Origin: Aphanocapsa lilacina HA4352-LM1 | GTDB lineage: Bacteria > Cyanobacteriota > Cyanobacteriia > Gloeobacterales > Gloeobacteraceae | Assembly (NCBI GenBank): GCA_019359725.1 | Contig: JAHHGR010000003.1 | Coordinates: 62,001 to 126,000, forward strand | Reading direction: 5' to 3' | Length of the DNA: 64,000 nucleotides | In this document: positions 1-12,272 of the stretch, one piece after another | Layout: every line of letters starts with the position of its first letter | Numbering within the stretch: the stretch's first letter is position 1 | Made by a program: the position numbers and the translations under genes | Notes under the pieces: generated by a model | The model's database searches: none | Seen by the model: the letters and a program-made list of their open reading frames with translations, nothing else | Told to the model about the DNA's origin: nothing

Positions 1-1279
1 GGTAGAGGCCGCGGTGGTTGAACGCCTCCACCACCCGCCCGACCGCAAGGGTATAGGCGGCGGGCCGCAGCGGCAACTGCAACTGGGCGGCCTGCTGCAG
101 GACGCGCGCGTAGGCGCCCACCATCAGTTTCTCCAGTTCGAGGTTGACCTTCTCCTCATCCCAAAACAGATACGACAAGCCCTGTACCCATTCGAGATAG
201 CTCACCACGACACCCCCGGCGTTGGCGAGGATATCCGGTAGGACCGTCACCCCGCGCTCCTCCAAAAGGCGGTCGGCCTCCATGGTCGTCGGGGCGTTGG
301 CCGCCTCGACCACCAGGCGGGCGCGCACCCGAGCGGCGTTCGCCTCGGTGATCTGATTTTCGAGGGCGGCAGGGACCAGCACGTCGCACGGCAGGGTCAA
401 CAATTCCGCGTTGGCGATTGGCTTGGCTGCGGCGAACGGATACTGTACCAGCCGACTGCCGTCGCGCACAAAGTCGGCTGCCTGAGCGATGTCGAGGCCC
501 TCGGGGTGGTAGAGGCCCCCGGAGCCGTCGGAAATAGCAATTACCCTTGCACCTTGCTCCTGGAAGATAAGCGCCGCCGCCTTGCCCACTTTGCCGAAAC
601 CTTGAATGGCAATCGTGGCGCCGCGCAGGGCCACACCGGCGGTATCGAGCGCCTCGCGCGTGGCGATCACCACCCCCCTGCCGGTGGCCGCATCGCGGCC
701 CTTGGACCCGCCGACGCTGAGGGGCTTGCCGGTCACGACCCCCGGTGAAGCGTGCCCGACGCTCATCGAGTAGGTGTCCATCATCCAGGCCATCTCCCGC
801 GGGCCAGTGCCGACATCCGGGGCCGGGATGTCGATTTGCGGGCCGATGTCGCGCACCAGTTCGGTGGTAAAGCGGCGGGTGAGCCGCTCCAGTTCACCCG
901 CCGAAAGGGTCGTCGGGTTGATGGCGATGCCGCCTTTGGCCCCGCCGTAGGGAATCCCCATCAGCGCGCACTTCCAGGTCATCAGCATCGCGAGGGCCGA
1001 GACCTCCCGGAGCGTCACATCCGGGTGATAGCGCATGCCGCCTTTGTAGGGACCTAATACGTTGCAGTGCTGGACGCGGTGGCCCGCAAAGACCCGGATG
1101 CGGCCGTTGTCCATGCGCACCGGCACCGACACGGTGAGCACCCGGTGCGGCGTACCCAGCACCTCGGCCACCCCCGCATCGAGGTGCAAAATCTGGGCGG
1201 CGCGATCGAGATTCGAGCAGGCTATGTCGTTCGGACAAATATAAGCCGGACTGGGCGCGGCGTTGAGGCTGACTACCAT
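1..1279 (-). CDS. gdhA: Glutamate dehydrogenase (Glu/Leu/Phe/Val family), 3' end cut by window edge
   Basis: Interconverts glutamate and 2-oxoglutarate plus ammonia with NAD(P)H in the cytoplasm. The minus frame is open from an ATG at 1279 to the window edge, about 426 codons, which is essentially the full family length; the last visible residues (RVVEAFNHRGLY) resemble the usual C-terminus, so only a codon or two plus the stop are missing. Substrate-binding residues lie in the GGAKGGI stretch, whose second Lys is the catalytic one in this family, and a dinucleotide-binding GFGKVG follows in the C-terminal half. A GGGGAG ribosome-binding site sits 5-6 nt before the ATG. A GTA-N8-TAC sequence about 100 nt upstream may be an NtcA site. 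It could act on another amino acid, but glutamate is the best guess. Confidence 0.9.
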   Translation of the reverse strand, partial: MVVSLNAAPSPAYICPNDIACSNLDRAAQILHLDAGVAEVLGTPHRVLTVSVPVRMDNGRIRVFAGHRVQHCNVLGPYKGGMRYHPDVTLREVSALAMLMTWKCALMGIPYGGAKGGIAINPTTLSAGELERLTRRFTTELVRDIGPQIDIPAPDVGTGPREMAWMMDTYSMSVGHASPGVVTGKPLSVGGSKGRDAATGRGVVIATREALDTAGVALRGATIAIQGFGKVGKAAALIFQEQGARVIAISDGSGGLYHPEGLDIAQAADFVRDGSRLVQYPFAAAKPIANAELLTLPCDVLVPAALENQITEANAARVRARLVVEAANAPTTMEADRLLEERGVTVLPDILANAGGVVVSYLEWVQGLSYLFWDEEKVNLELEKLMVGAYARVLQQAAQLQLPLRPAAYTLAVGRVVEAFNHRGLY

Positions 1280-1374
1280 GCTTCTCCCCTTGGCGAATCG
1301 GTGCAAATAGCTGTATCCAATGTTACAAAAACATCGATCCCCGGCCCAAGCGAGCGACAGAGAACGCAACATTG

Positions 1375-1388
1375 GTAGCTATTGCTAC
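1375..1388 (-). promoter_or_regulatory. Candidate NtcA site upstream of gdhA
   Basis: The sequence GTAGCTATTGCTAC matches the GTA-N8-TAC consensus of the cyanobacterial nitrogen regulator NtcA and has dyad symmetry (GTAGC/GCTAC). It lies about 96 nt upstream of the gdhA start. I see no clear -10 box at the usual 22-nt distance. A six-base consensus is expected by chance several times in 64 kb, so this is suggestive only. Confidence 0.35.
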
Positions 1389-1418
1389 AGTTAGCCACCC
1401 TGGGGGAGCAGGCCGGTC

Positions 1419-1754
1419 CTAGTCCGTCAGGCTCTCGGCTTTGATGGGCACCAGGTTGCCTTGGGCGGTGAGGCCCAGCAAAATCGGTTCGTTGAGGCGG
1501 ATCGAATTGCCGCTCAGGGCGCAGCGCTGCTCCTGGCGGGCGGTGGCCGCCAGAGTCGAGCGAATCTCGCCGCGGCCGACCAGGACTTTGTACTCACCGG
1601 ATTTTTCGCGCACGTAGTTCCAGAGGATCTCCCGCACCAGCGCCTGATAGCCTTGATCGCCTGAGAATTGTTTGAGCTTTTCTTTGAGTTCACGCTCCAG
1701 GCGGATGCTGGTTACTTCCATTTCGGTGGTTGAGGTGCGTGGGAGTGTATGCAT
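1419..1754 (-). CDS. Ribbon-helix-helix (CopG/MetJ-like) protein
   Basis: A 111-residue protein whose residues 12-50 (EMEVTSIRLERELKEKLKQF, then a second helix) read like a ribbon-helix-helix DNA-binding domain: a short strand with alternating residues followed by two helices. The C-terminal half is not recognised. The chosen ATG at 1754 has AAGGAG about 8 nt upstream; a later ATG (MEVTSIRL) is possible. The gene has its own 68-nt upstream gap containing a tandem 11-bp repeat with TATACT boxes, as expected for an autoregulated RHH protein. The DNA-binding role is inferred from the fold; target and ligand are unknown. Confidence 0.7.
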   Translation of the reverse strand: MHTLPRTSTTEMEVTSIRLERELKEKLKQFSGDQGYQALVREILWNYVREKSGEYKVLVGRGEIRSTLAATARQEQRCALSGNSIRLNEPILLGLTAQGNLVPIKAESLTD

Positions 1755-1782
1755 CGGTGTGCTCCTTGGCTCGGCCGAGTCC

Positions 1783-1804
1783 TGTAGTATAGCTGTAGTA
1801 TAGC
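1783..1804 (-). promoter_or_regulatory. Tandem 11-bp repeat in the promoter of the RHH gene
   Basis: TGTAGTATAGC occurs twice head to tail with no spacer. On the minus strand each copy carries a TATACT, a good -10 hexamer, so the repeat sits where the promoter of the downstream RHH gene (start 1754) should be. RHH repressors commonly bind tandem sites over their own promoter. Autoregulation is an inference. Confidence 0.5.
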
Positions 1805-1822
1805 GCCTTAGGCGAGCGTCGC

Positions 1823-3286
1823 TCAGGTTTTCAGCCGTTCGGGCACCAGGCGCCCACCGCCGTCGAGTTCCCCGTCGCGGATTTCTTCTTGGTATTGGGC
1901 GTCGGCGTTGACGGCCCAGAGGTTGTACTTCCCGTCCGCGGCGATATTGCGCGCGGCGAGCAAGCCGGTCATCATCGCGTGGTCCTGGTTGTTGTAGCGG
2001 TGCATGCCGTTGCGGCCGATCAGCTGCAGATTGGGCGCTTCGCGCTCCAAAAAGTCGCGGATGCACTCGACATTCTCGCGGTATTGATCGGCGTAGACCG
2101 GGTAAGCTTTGGCCTGGCGCACGACGGTGCCGTCCACCACCCTCGCCGGGTCCACCAGACCGAGTTGGGCCAGCTCCGCGCGGCCCAGGGCGACCAGTTC
2201 GCTGTCCGGGGCGTTCCAGAGGCCGTCCCCTTCAAAGCAGAAGTACTCGAGTCCCAGGCAGGTGTAGCGCGCATCGGGCACCATCTCGGGGCTCCAGTTC
2301 TTAAAATTCTGGATGCGGCCCATCTTGACGGTCGGGTCGTGGATGTAAATCCAGTTATCCGCAAAGACCTCAGCCTGGTCGATAATCAGCGCCACGGTCA
2401 GAAAATCGCGGTAGCCCAGGGCGCGGGCGGCGGCTTGAACCGCGGGCGGCGCGGGCGGGTCGAGGGCGTTTATCAGTTCGCGCAGCGGCATGGTGGAAAG
2501 AAAATCGCTGCCCGCATAGCAGCGGCCGTCCGCCGTCCAGAGGCGCGATAGCCCTGTACTTCCCCGCTCGATGCGCTCGACTGCAGCCTCGAGGACCAGT
2601 CGATGGCCGCGCCCGGTCACAAGCCGGGCGACCGTTTCCCACATCTCCCCCGGACCGCAGCCGGGATAGCGAAAGCGGTCGATGAGGGTCTTGATCACCG
2701 CACCGCGCCCTTTGGGTTTGGGCAAGAGCATCGAGCGGATCAGCGAAGCCATCGAAAGCCCCTTGATGCGCTGGGCCGCCCAGTCAGCAGAAATCTCCGA
2801 GCAGGGCATCCCCCAGACTTTTTCGGTATAGGTCTTAAAAAAAATCTCGTACAGGGTCCGCCCGAAGGAGCGCACCGTCCAATCTTCAAAGGAGCGCACC
2901 TCCCGCGGCGGCAATACCCGTGCTTTGAGATAGCTTGCCACGCACAGAGCGGCGGTCGCCGGACCGAGGTTAACCAGCGCGTTGAGCGGCCGAATCGGGT
3001 AGTCAAAAAAGCGGTTGCGGTAGAAAATGCGCGAAAGGCGGCCGCGATCGAGCAAACGCGCTCCGAGCACCTCGCTCCAGAGATCTTCGATTTCTTGGGA
3101 TTTGGAGAAAAAGCGATGGCCGCCGATGTCGAAGCGAAAGCCTTTGTAGCTCGCGGTGCGGCTGATCCCACCGACGTGGGCACTGCGCTCGAGGATGGTC
3201 GCTCCCACCCCGAGGCGGCTCAGTTCGTAGGCGGCGGTCAGTCCGGCGGGACCCGCGCCAATGACGATGACGTGCTCTTCTGCCAT
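1823..3286 (-). CDS. FAD-dependent oxidoreductase related to UDP-galactopyranose mutase/amine oxidase
   Basis: A 487-residue flavoprotein. The N-terminus has the Rossmann FAD fingerprint [17 protein letters not shown] (about residues 10-26), an acidic residue ending the second strand (ILERS), and GGISRT and GGHRFFSK motifs found in UDP-galactopyranose mutase-like and protoporphyrinogen-oxidase-like enzymes. The C-terminal region ([25 protein letters not shown]) is the second FAD-contact segment of this group. The ATG overlaps the stop of ilvH in TGATG, so the two are translationally coupled. Substrate is unknown; a sugar-nucleotide or isoprenoid-type substrate is possible. A functional link to branched-chain amino acid synthesis is not evident. 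Confidence 0.75.
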   Translation of the reverse strand: MAEEHVIVIGAGPAGLTAAYELSRLGVGATILERSAHVGGISRTASYKGFRFDIGGHRFFSKSQEIEDLWSEVLGARLLDRGRLSRIFYRNRFFDYPIRPLNALVNLGPATAALCVASYLKARVLPPREVRSFEDWTVRSFGRTLYEIFFKTYTEKVWGMPCSEISADWAAQRIKGLSMASLIRSMLLPKPKGRGAVIKTLIDRFRYPGCGPGEMWETVARLVTGRGHRLVLEAAVERIERGSTGLSRLWTADGRCYAGSDFLSTMPLRELINALDPPAPPAVQAAARALGYRDFLTVALIIDQAEVFADNWIYIHDPTVKMGRIQNFKNWSPEMVPDARYTCLGLEYFCFEGDGLWNAPDSELVALGRAELAQLGLVDPARVVDGTVVRQAKAYPVYADQYRENVECIRDFLEREAPNLQLIGRNGMHRYNNQDHAMMTGLLAARNIAADGKYNLWAVNADAQYQEEIRDGELDGGGRLVPERLKT

Positions 3287-3813
3287 CAGACCCGCGTCGC
3301 CGCAGGCGGCTGGGTGCGCAAAAATTCGGTGTTCACCCCCGACTCGCGCGTCAAAGAAATCTTGCCGGTGCGGGCAATTTCTTTGATGCCGAAGCGGGTG
3401 AGCATCTGGATAATGGCGACCATCTTGCCCGGATCGCCGGTCACTTCGACAGTGACCGATTCCTCCGCTACATCGACGATGCGCGCCCGAAAGACCGTGG
3501 CCAGTTCGATAATTTCGCTGCGGGTGATGGTGGTGGCGCTGACTTTGATGAGCATCAGTTCGCGCTCGACGCAGGGAATGGTCGTGATGTTCTGCACACG
3601 CAGCACGTTGATGAGCTTGTGCAGCTGCTTGCTAATCTGCTCGACCGCCTGCTCGTCCCCTGCCACCACCATCGTGATGCGCGTGGTGCCCGACTGCTCC
3701 GCGGAGCCGACCGCCAGACTCTCGATGTTGAAGCCGCGCCGGGCGAACATGCCGGCGATGCGCGTCAGGGCGCCGGCCTCATCTTCCACCAGTACCGACA
3801 GGGTATGTTTCAC
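3286..3813 (-). CDS. ilvH: Acetolactate synthase regulatory (small) subunit
   Basis: Regulatory subunit that activates the catalytic IlvB subunit and confers valine feedback inhibition on the first shared step of valine, leucine and isoleucine synthesis. The 175-residue length is normal. An N-terminal ACT domain reads [21 protein letters not shown], with [13 protein letters not shown] following; the second half ([30 protein letters not shown]) is the typical C-terminal domain. The stop overlaps the start of the downstream FAD oxidoreductase. The catalytic subunit gene is not in this window. Confidence 0.93.
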   Translation of the reverse strand: MKHTLSVLVEDEAGALTRIAGMFARRGFNIESLAVGSAEQSGTTRITMVVAGDEQAVEQISKQLHKLINVLRVQNITTIPCVERELMLIKVSATTITRSEIIELATVFRARIVDVAEESVTVEVTGDPGKMVAIIQMLTRFGIKEIARTGKISLTRESGVNTEFLRTQPPAATRV

Positions 3814-3834
3814 ACTGCGCTCTCAAACCGCCCA

Positions 3835-4026
3835 TCAGTATATCCCAACGGATCCGCTACTCTTACCGGCCAAAGACGTCTTGAGGTGCTCAAGTGAGCT
3901 TGCCTGCTTTTCGAGCAGGCGGAGGCCGTCGCGGACGACCTCACTGGCACTGACATAACGGCCCTGCTGGAGCTGGCTTTCGATGAAATTCCCGCAGTGA
4001 TTACAGACCACATGACTTAACGACAT
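3835..4026 (-). CDS. ParD-like antitoxin, short and without a toxin partner
   Basis: A 63-residue protein whose residues 10-50 (HCGNFIESQLQQGRYVSASE, then VVRDGLRLLEK) closely match the ribbon-helix-helix core of ParD antitoxins, where a phrase like GRYxSASEVVRxGLRLLE is diagnostic. ParD proteins usually run about 80 residues, with a disordered C-terminus that wraps the ParE toxin; here that tail is cut to KSSGSVGIY. No ParE-like gene flanks it: ilvH follows 21 nt downstream and speA is divergent. It may be a decayed or orphan antitoxin, or a free-standing autoregulator. Confidence 0.65.
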   Translation of the reverse strand: MSLSHVVCNHCGNFIESQLQQGRYVSASEVVRDGLRLLEKQASSLEHLKTSLAGKSSGSVGIY

Positions 4027-4140
4027 TCGGAATCGACGGCGAACGGGCCGGCCCCCGGGCAGCTGCGACCACGCACTTAATCCACCGATAAACAATAATG
4101 GATATGCTTTGGGTTTGTTTGCGGGCCGAGAGGGACCAGA

Positions 4141-6075
<1,935 letters not shown>

Positions 6076-6078
6076 GAT

Positions 6079-6094
6079 GGCGGGATCGCCCGCC
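6079..6094 (+). terminator. GC hairpin just after speA
   Basis: GGCGGG-ATCG-CCCGCC forms a 6-bp perfect stem four nucleotides after the speA stop. No T-run follows, so it is a weak terminator candidate or an mRNA 3'-end protector. Confidence 0.35.
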
Positions 6095-6264
6095 CGAAAC
6101 GGCTGGTCGAGGCGCTCGTCCGGCTTGCCGGGGTGATTGGGGCTGAGCGCCAACTGCACCGGGACTGGATGCCGTTATATTTTGCACAACCGCACTCTTG
6201 AGCTGCGAAGTGGTTGGAGCGGGTCAGTCAGATTGAGCGAGCATACTCCTGGCCCCAGCCCAAT

Positions 6265-6294
6265 TTGGATAGCCGGTGGTCCGCGCGCTACACT
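6265..6294 (+). promoter_or_regulatory. Candidate sigma-70-type promoter for lipA
   Basis: TTGGAT and TACACT are separated by 18 nt, each four matches or better to the -35 and -10 consensus. Transcription would start near 6301, leaving a leader of about 18 nt before the lipA ATG at 6319. There is no strong ribosome-binding site in that leader. Confidence 0.4.
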
Positions 6295-6318
6295 CGCAGA
6301 TGTCGTCCGCGAACTTTT

Positions 6319-7200
6319 ATGGTCGCCAAACCGGACTGGCTCAGGGTCAAAGCGCCACAGCGCGAGCGGGTGGGAGCAGTCAAAGATATCCTGCGCGATC
6401 TGGCGCTCAACACCGTCTGTGAGGAAGCCTCCTGCCCGAATATCGGCGAATGTTTCAAAGCCGGGACGGCGACGTTTCTCATCATGGGACCGGCCTGCAC
6501 GCGGGCTTGCCCCTACTGCGACATCGATTTTGAGAAATATCCCAAGGCCCTCGATCCCACCGAACCCGAGCGGCTCGCGCAGGCCGTGCGGCGGCTGGGC
6601 CTGCGCCATGTGGTGATTACCTCGGTCAACCGCGACGATCTGGCCGACGGGGGCGCTCTGCAGTTTGCCTGCTGCATCGAAGCGGTGCGCCGGGTCATGC
6701 CCCAAACGACCATCGAAGTATTGATCCCCGATTTTTGCGGCTCCGAAGCGGCCCTTGATATCGTGATCGCCGCCCATCCGCAAGTGATCAACCACAACAC
6801 CGAGACTGTCCCCCGGCTCTACCGGCGGGTCAGACCCCAGGGCGACTACGAACGCTCTTTGCGATTGCTCGAGCGCGTGCGCGCCAAGGCGCCCCATATC
6901 TATACCAAGTCGGGCCTGATGGCGGGCCTCGGCGAGGGCGAAGCGGAAGTGCTCGCGGTCATGGCAGATCTGCGGGCCGTCTGCTGCGACATTCTTACCA
7001 TCGGCCAGTACCTGCAGCCCACCCCCAAACACCTCAAAGTCGAAGCCTTCGTCGAACCGGCCGTCTTCGAGCGCTGGCGGCTGGCAGGCGAAGCGATGGG
7101 CTTTTTGCAGGTGGTCTCCTCACCCCTGACGCGCAGTTCCTACCACGCTGAGCAGGTGCAGAAGCTGATGCGCTCCCACCCGCGGACTCCCAAAAATTAG
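6319..7200 (+). CDS. lipA: Lipoyl synthase
   Basis: Radical SAM enzyme that inserts two sulfurs into protein-bound octanoyl groups to make lipoate for 2-oxoacid dehydrogenases and glycine cleavage. The 293-residue protein has the auxiliary cluster motif [12 protein letters not shown] (Cys 34, 39, 45), the radical SAM motif CTRACPYC (Cys 60, 64, 67), and the C-terminal RSSYHAEQ whose serine ligates the auxiliary cluster. The ATG at 6319 gives the family length; an upstream in-frame start at 6214 would add an unconserved extension. Its TAG stop is embedded in a CIRCE-like half-site. Confidence 0.95.
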   Translation: MVAKPDWLRVKAPQRERVGAVKDILRDLALNTVCEEASCPNIGECFKAGTATFLIMGPACTRACPYCDIDFEKYPKALDPTEPERLAQAVRRLGLRHVVITSVNRDDLADGGALQFACCIEAVRRVMPQTTIEVLIPDFCGSEAALDIVIAAHPQVINHNTETVPRLYRRVRPQGDYERSLRLLERVRAKAPHIYTKSGLMAGLGEGEAEVLAVMADLRAVCCDILTIGQYLQPTPKHLKVEAFVEPAVFERWRLAGEAMGFLQVVSSPLTRSSYHAEQVQKLMRSHPRTPKN

Positions 7201-7246
7201 CACTCATCGGAGCAAAGGGTTAGCACTCTCGGGCCTTCAGTGCTAA
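7197..7246 (+). promoter_or_regulatory. CIRCE operator of groESL with an additional upstream half-site
   Basis: TTAGCACTC at 7220-7228, a 9-nt spacer, then CAGTGCTAA at 7238-7246 matches the HrcA operator CIRCE (TTAGCACTC-N9-GAGTGCTAA) with one mismatch. A second exact TTAGCACTC lies at 7197-7205, starting inside the lipA stop codon, 23 nt before the first arm. The operator overlaps a plausible -35/-10 pair (TTAGCA at 7220 and TAAACT at 7244). HrcA repression with heat induction is the known role of CIRCE; the extra half-site has no established role. Confidence 0.85.
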
Positions 7247-7312
7247 ACTCAATTCTTGGAAGGGAACAGTTCCTTACCGAACAGACTTTAGTGAGCTGTA
7301 AGCGAGGTTTGC

Positions 7313-9272
<1,960 letters not shown>

Positions 9273-9292
9273 TCAGGCAGTGCACCCCAATG

Positions 9293-9313
9293 CCTGAAAC
9301 CTGACAATTCAGG
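9293..9313. repeat. Heptanucleotide repeat island after groEL
   Basis: CCTGAAA, CCTGACA and ATTCAGG follow each other with a 7-nt period. The CCTGACA unit recurs at the ends of trmJ, metH and devC in this window, so this looks like the short tandem heptanucleotide repeats known from cyanobacteria. Confidence 0.5.
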
Positions 9314-9343
9314 ATCCCCGGCCGATTGGCCGGGGATTCTTTG
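9314..9343 (+). terminator. Rho-independent terminator of groESL
   Basis: ATCCCCGGCC, a GATT loop and GGCCGGGGAT form a perfect 10-bp GC-rich stem, followed by TCTTTGT. It lies 41 nt after the groEL stop and before the next gene. Confidence 0.8.
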
Positions 9344-9396
9344 TAGGACCGCGTGCTAAAACGGGAGTGACTTGCCGCCGTCTTGAGGAGACTTCA

Positions 9397-9693
9397 ATGC
9401 TGAAGCGTGCCGCTCTGTTGCTGCTGGCTGTTCCTGTGCAAGCGATGAACGTGGCGATGGCCGGACATTTTTTGAACCTGTTCAATCTCACAGACTCTGC
9501 GGCGATCGATGTGGTACCCATGGAACAGGCCGCCGAAGAGTACGAGTGCCCCTACGCCCAGTCGGAACCCTACACGTCGGTGCACATCGGCTCCGACGGC
9601 AGCGTCTCGGTCTACTACGGCAGCGGCGGGTACGATACCTACGGCGAAGACGAAGAAGAGATGGCCGACGAGGAGCTTGAGGCTCGGGAGTAG
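9397..9693 (+). CDS. Small exported acidic protein, unknown function
   Basis: 98 residues beginning with a signal peptide (MLKRAALLLLAVPVQAMNVA, cleavage likely near residue 16 or 22). The mature part is rich in Tyr, Gly, Ser and acidic residues, with YYGSGGYDTYGEDEEEMADE near the C-terminus, so it is strongly negative and probably unstructured or metal-binding. GAGGAG sits 7 nt before the ATG at 9397; an upstream in-frame start at 9367 would bury the signal peptide. The aldolase gene starts 9 nt later and may be co-transcribed. I do not recognise a family. Confidence 0.7.
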   Translation: MLKRAALLLLAVPVQAMNVAMAGHFLNLFNLTDSAAIDVVPMEQAAEEYECPYAQSEPYTSVHIGSDGSVSVYYGSGGYDTYGEDEEEMADEELEARE

Positions 9694-9702
9694 CTTTTTA
9701 TC

Positions 9703-10779
9703 ATGCTTTCCATCGCCGATATCGAGGAACTGCTCGGCAAAGAAGCCGAGCAGCTGCTGACGCACGAGTGCAAAGGCATCGTCAAAGACCAGCTCCATCT
9801 GCCCGGTGCCGACTGGGTGGACCGGATCATGACCCACTCCGACCGGCCGATCCCGGTGTTGCGCAGCCTGCAGGCGCTGCTCGATCACGGCCGCTTGGGC
9901 GGAACCGGGTACCTTTCGATCTTGCCCGTCGACCAGGGCATCGAGCACTCGGCGGGGGCATCTTTTGCCCCCAACCCGATGTACTTCGACCCTGAGAACA
10001 TCGTGCGCCTGGCCGTCGAAGGCGGCTGCAACGCCGTGGCTTCTACCCTTGGCGTGTTGGGGATGGTGGCGCGCAAGTACGCCCACAAAATTCCATTTAT
10101 CCTCAAGCTCAACCACAACGAACTACTCACCTACCCCAACAAGTCCGAGCAGATTCTTTTTGCAAGCGTCAGACAGGCCCGCGATATGGGAGCGGTGGCC
10201 GTGGGAGCGACGATCTATTTTGGCTCACAAGATAGCGGTCGCGAGATTGTCGAAATTTCCCAGGCGTTCCAGTTGGCCCACGAGCTGGGTATGGCCACGA
10301 TCCTCTGGTGCTATTTGCGCAACAACGCGTTTAAGATCGACGGCATCGATTACCACACCAGCGCCGATCTGACCGGCCAGGCCAATCACCTCGGGGTGAC
10401 CATCGAGGCCGACATCGTCAAGCAAAAATTGCCCACCGTCAACGGCGGCTACGAAAAGCTCAACGTCCAGTCGAGCTACGGCCGCTTCGACAGGCGCATC
10501 TACACCGAACTGACCACCGCTCGCCCCATCGACCTCACCCGCTACCAGGTGGCCAACGGCTATATGGGCCGCATCGGTCTGATCAACTCGGGGGGCGAAT
10601 CCGGCAAGGGTGACGACCGCGCCGAGGCGGTGCACACCGCCGTCATCAACAAGCGCGCCGGCGGCATGGGCCTCATCAGCGGCCGCAAGACTTTTCAGCA
10701 GAAGACCCTCGCCGACGGTGTGGCCATCTTCCACGCCATCCAGGATGTCTATCTCAACCAGGACGTGACGATCGCCTAG
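9703..10779 (+). CDS. fda: Class I fructose-bisphosphate aldolase (FbaB/DhnA type)
   Basis: Cleaves fructose 1,6-bisphosphate to dihydroxyacetone phosphate and glyceraldehyde 3-phosphate through a Schiff base, in glycolysis and, in reverse, the Calvin cycle. The 358-residue protein has [15 protein letters not shown] (start of the barrel), [10 protein letters not shown] on a central strand, GATIYFGS and the phosphate-binding [18 protein letters not shown]. This is the metal-independent archaeal-type class I enzyme, not the class II enzyme many cyanobacteria also have. A CCCAT/ATGGG hairpin lies at about 10791-10805 after the stop. Confidence 0.9.
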   Translation: MLSIADIEELLGKEAEQLLTHECKGIVKDQLHLPGADWVDRIMTHSDRPIPVLRSLQALLDHGRLGGTGYLSILPVDQGIEHSAGASFAPNPMYFDPENIVRLAVEGGCNAVASTLGVLGMVARKYAHKIPFILKLNHNELLTYPNKSEQILFASVRQARDMGAVAVGATIYFGSQDSGREIVEISQAFQLAHELGMATILWCYLRNNAFKIDGIDYHTSADLTGQANHLGVTIEADIVKQKLPTVNGGYEKLNVQSSYGRFDRRIYTELTTARPIDLTRYQVANGYMGRIGLINSGGESGKGDDRAEAVHTAVINKRAGGMGLISGRKTFQQKTLADGVAIFHAIQDVYLNQDVTIA

Positions 10780-10825
10780 AGTCCTCCACCCCATCTAAAA
10801 TGGGCGACAGACGGAAGGGCGGATC

Positions 10826-11383
10826 ATGACGACGATTGACGAATTTTTTGGCGCTTGCCTGGGAAAGTGGTCCATCGAGCGCACTTATCACTACCTGGGC
10901 GATGCCGAGGGCCGGGTGGAGCGCTCCCACACCAACTACGACATCCGCCCCCTCACCGCCGAACGCCAGTGCAAAGTGCTCGCCGACAACGAACGGCCCG
11001 CCGATACCCCGGAACCGCTCTACGGCTTTTATCTAGCCTTCGACACGCTTTCAGAGCGAGGCGAAAAGGTAGCGATGGATCTCAACATCCTTTTTGTGCC
11101 GGCCCGGCTCGAGGCGGGCGGATACCTCGAAGGCGACTATTTGCGCGACCGGGCTTACGAAGAGGCCCGGCCGATGGTGTCCCACTTTCGCTACGACCCC
11201 GAGCGCGCCGAACTGCGGATGACGACGCGCTACACCCGCGTCGTCTCGGTCGATTCGATCACCCTCGTCCAGCCGGACCTGCGCATCCGCCAGATCCAGA
11301 ACTTCCGCCGCCCGCAGTTCGACAGCCTGCCGCTGCGGGAACTGGAACTGGTCGGTTTCGGTGTCGAGAAGAAAGTCAGCTAA
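10826..11383 (+). CDS. CpcS/CpeS-type phycobiliprotein lyase
   Basis: Attaches phycocyanobilin or phycoerythrobilin to cysteine 82-type positions of phycobiliproteins. The 185-residue length and pattern fit the CpcS/CpeS lipocalin-like family: an N-terminal EFFGACLGKWSIERTYHYL, a central LLVP-like ILFVPARLEAGGYLEGDYLRDRAYEE, and the strand pair FRYDPERAELRMTTRYTRVVS. The ATG follows GGAAGGGCGGATC, a fair ribosome-binding site. No phycobiliprotein structural gene is nearby. The exact bilin and target are not deducible; identification is by pattern and moderately sure. Confidence 0.7.
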   Translation: MTTIDEFFGACLGKWSIERTYHYLGDAEGRVERSHTNYDIRPLTAERQCKVLADNERPADTPEPLYGFYLAFDTLSERGEKVAMDLNILFVPARLEAGGYLEGDYLRDRAYEEARPMVSHFRYDPERAELRMTTRYTRVVSVDSITLVQPDLRIRQIQNFRRPQFDSLPLRELELVGFGVEKKVS

Positions 11384-11475
11384 CAGCTCGAAACACGGCA
11401 CTGGCACCTGCTGTGGCCTGTCTCTCAAGGCTGGACGCTCAAACAAGCCACCGCCGTTTCCGGATAGGCCGGCTG

Positions 11476-12096
11476 TTAGAGCGAACCTGTGCGCGGTTGG
11501 ATGAGGCGACCGTCGGGCAGCGTGCTCAGGTAATCAACCATCGAGCCTTCGCTATCGAGGCGGCCACCGTGCCAGAAAAGCTCCATCACCGACACCGAGC
11601 GCACGTCGGCCGGCAGTGACGGCAGGCGATTGTCGAGGTTGCGCACCGTCTCGACGGCCAGTTGGGCGGTATCGAGGGGCGCCGAAGTGTACTCAGGCAC
11701 GATGCGGGCGTTGTATACGTGGCCGTCGGCGCCGATTTCGTAGGCGACTACGGTGTGCTCCCCGGCACTTACCTGATCAAAATACAGATCGTGGTAGCGG
11801 CGGATCTGCCAGGAGAGGCGCATGTTGAAAGCCCCGAGCGCTTCGGCATTCACCGTCGGCTCCTCGGGTTTGAACAAATTGCCCACCTGGGCGGGCAGGG
11901 CCAGGGCGCTCTGGCCCCAGCGCACCAGCTTACCCGGGTTAAACGTCTCGCGCAATTCGGTGGAGACGGCTTTGGCCACGGCGCGGGTCGCTTGGCAGGG
12001 CGTCTGGGTCGCCAGCCAGAGCCCGGCGACCGGAGTAAGGGTCAAAGCAAGACCTAGGACCAAAAACGGTTTGAAGACGGCTGGCAGATGGTTCAT
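11476..12096 (-). CDS. Exported protein with TonB-C-like domain
   Basis: 206 residues with an N-terminal hydrophobic segment (residues 10-31, FLVLGLALTLTPVAGLWLAT) that is a signal peptide or anchor. Residues 110-170 (HTVVAYEIGADGHVYNARIV through LDTAQLAVETVRNL) match the strand-turn-strand and helix pattern of the TonB C-terminal fold. In isolated anchored proteins this fold marks energy-transducer-like or periplasmic proteins. Converges with the lyase gene. Function is unproven; no ExbB/ExbD genes are nearby. Confidence 0.6.
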   Translation of the reverse strand: MNHLPAVFKPFLVLGLALTLTPVAGLWLATQTPCQATRAVAKAVSTELRETFNPGKLVRWGQSALALPAQVGNLFKPEEPTVNAEALGAFNMRLSWQIRRYHDLYFDQVSAGEHTVVAYEIGADGHVYNARIVPEYTSAPLDTAQLAVETVRNLDNRLPSLPADVRSVSVMELFWHGGRLDSEGSMVDYLSTLPDGRLIQPRTGSL

Positions 12097-12224
12097 TGCG
12101 AGATCCCCGGCGGTAAATCTGTGGAGAGGTGAGAGTGACTCGGCTTTTGCGCCTGTGCTGCCAGAATACTACACGCTTCCAAAGCCGTGCCCCCCCGTGC
12201 AGACGGAATCCCCGGGTACGCAAA

Positions 12225-12250
12225 CGGGGCACCCCAGGTGGGATGCCCCG
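12225..12250 (-). terminator. Terminator of the Ser/Thr/Pro-rich exported protein gene
   Basis: CGGGGCA and TGCCCCG flank a 12-nt centre that itself can pair partly (CCC with GGG). Read on the minus strand it is followed by TTTGCG, a short T-run. It lies 23 nt after the stop of the gene at 12273-12701. Confidence 0.65.
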
Positions 12251-12272
12251 CTCAAGCCGCTTGTGTTAATCG

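Noticed and set aside
6076-6200. In-frame continuation of speA beyond its TAG as a readthrough product
   Set aside because: The frame stays open for about 40 codons, but SpeA ends normally at LQVELAAR and no structure or second family segment supports readthrough.
7260-7312. K-box (cyanobacterial groESL light element)
   Set aside because: A CCGAAC near 7279 recalls part of the motif, but the rest of the GTTCGG-NNAN-CCNNAC consensus does not match on either strand.
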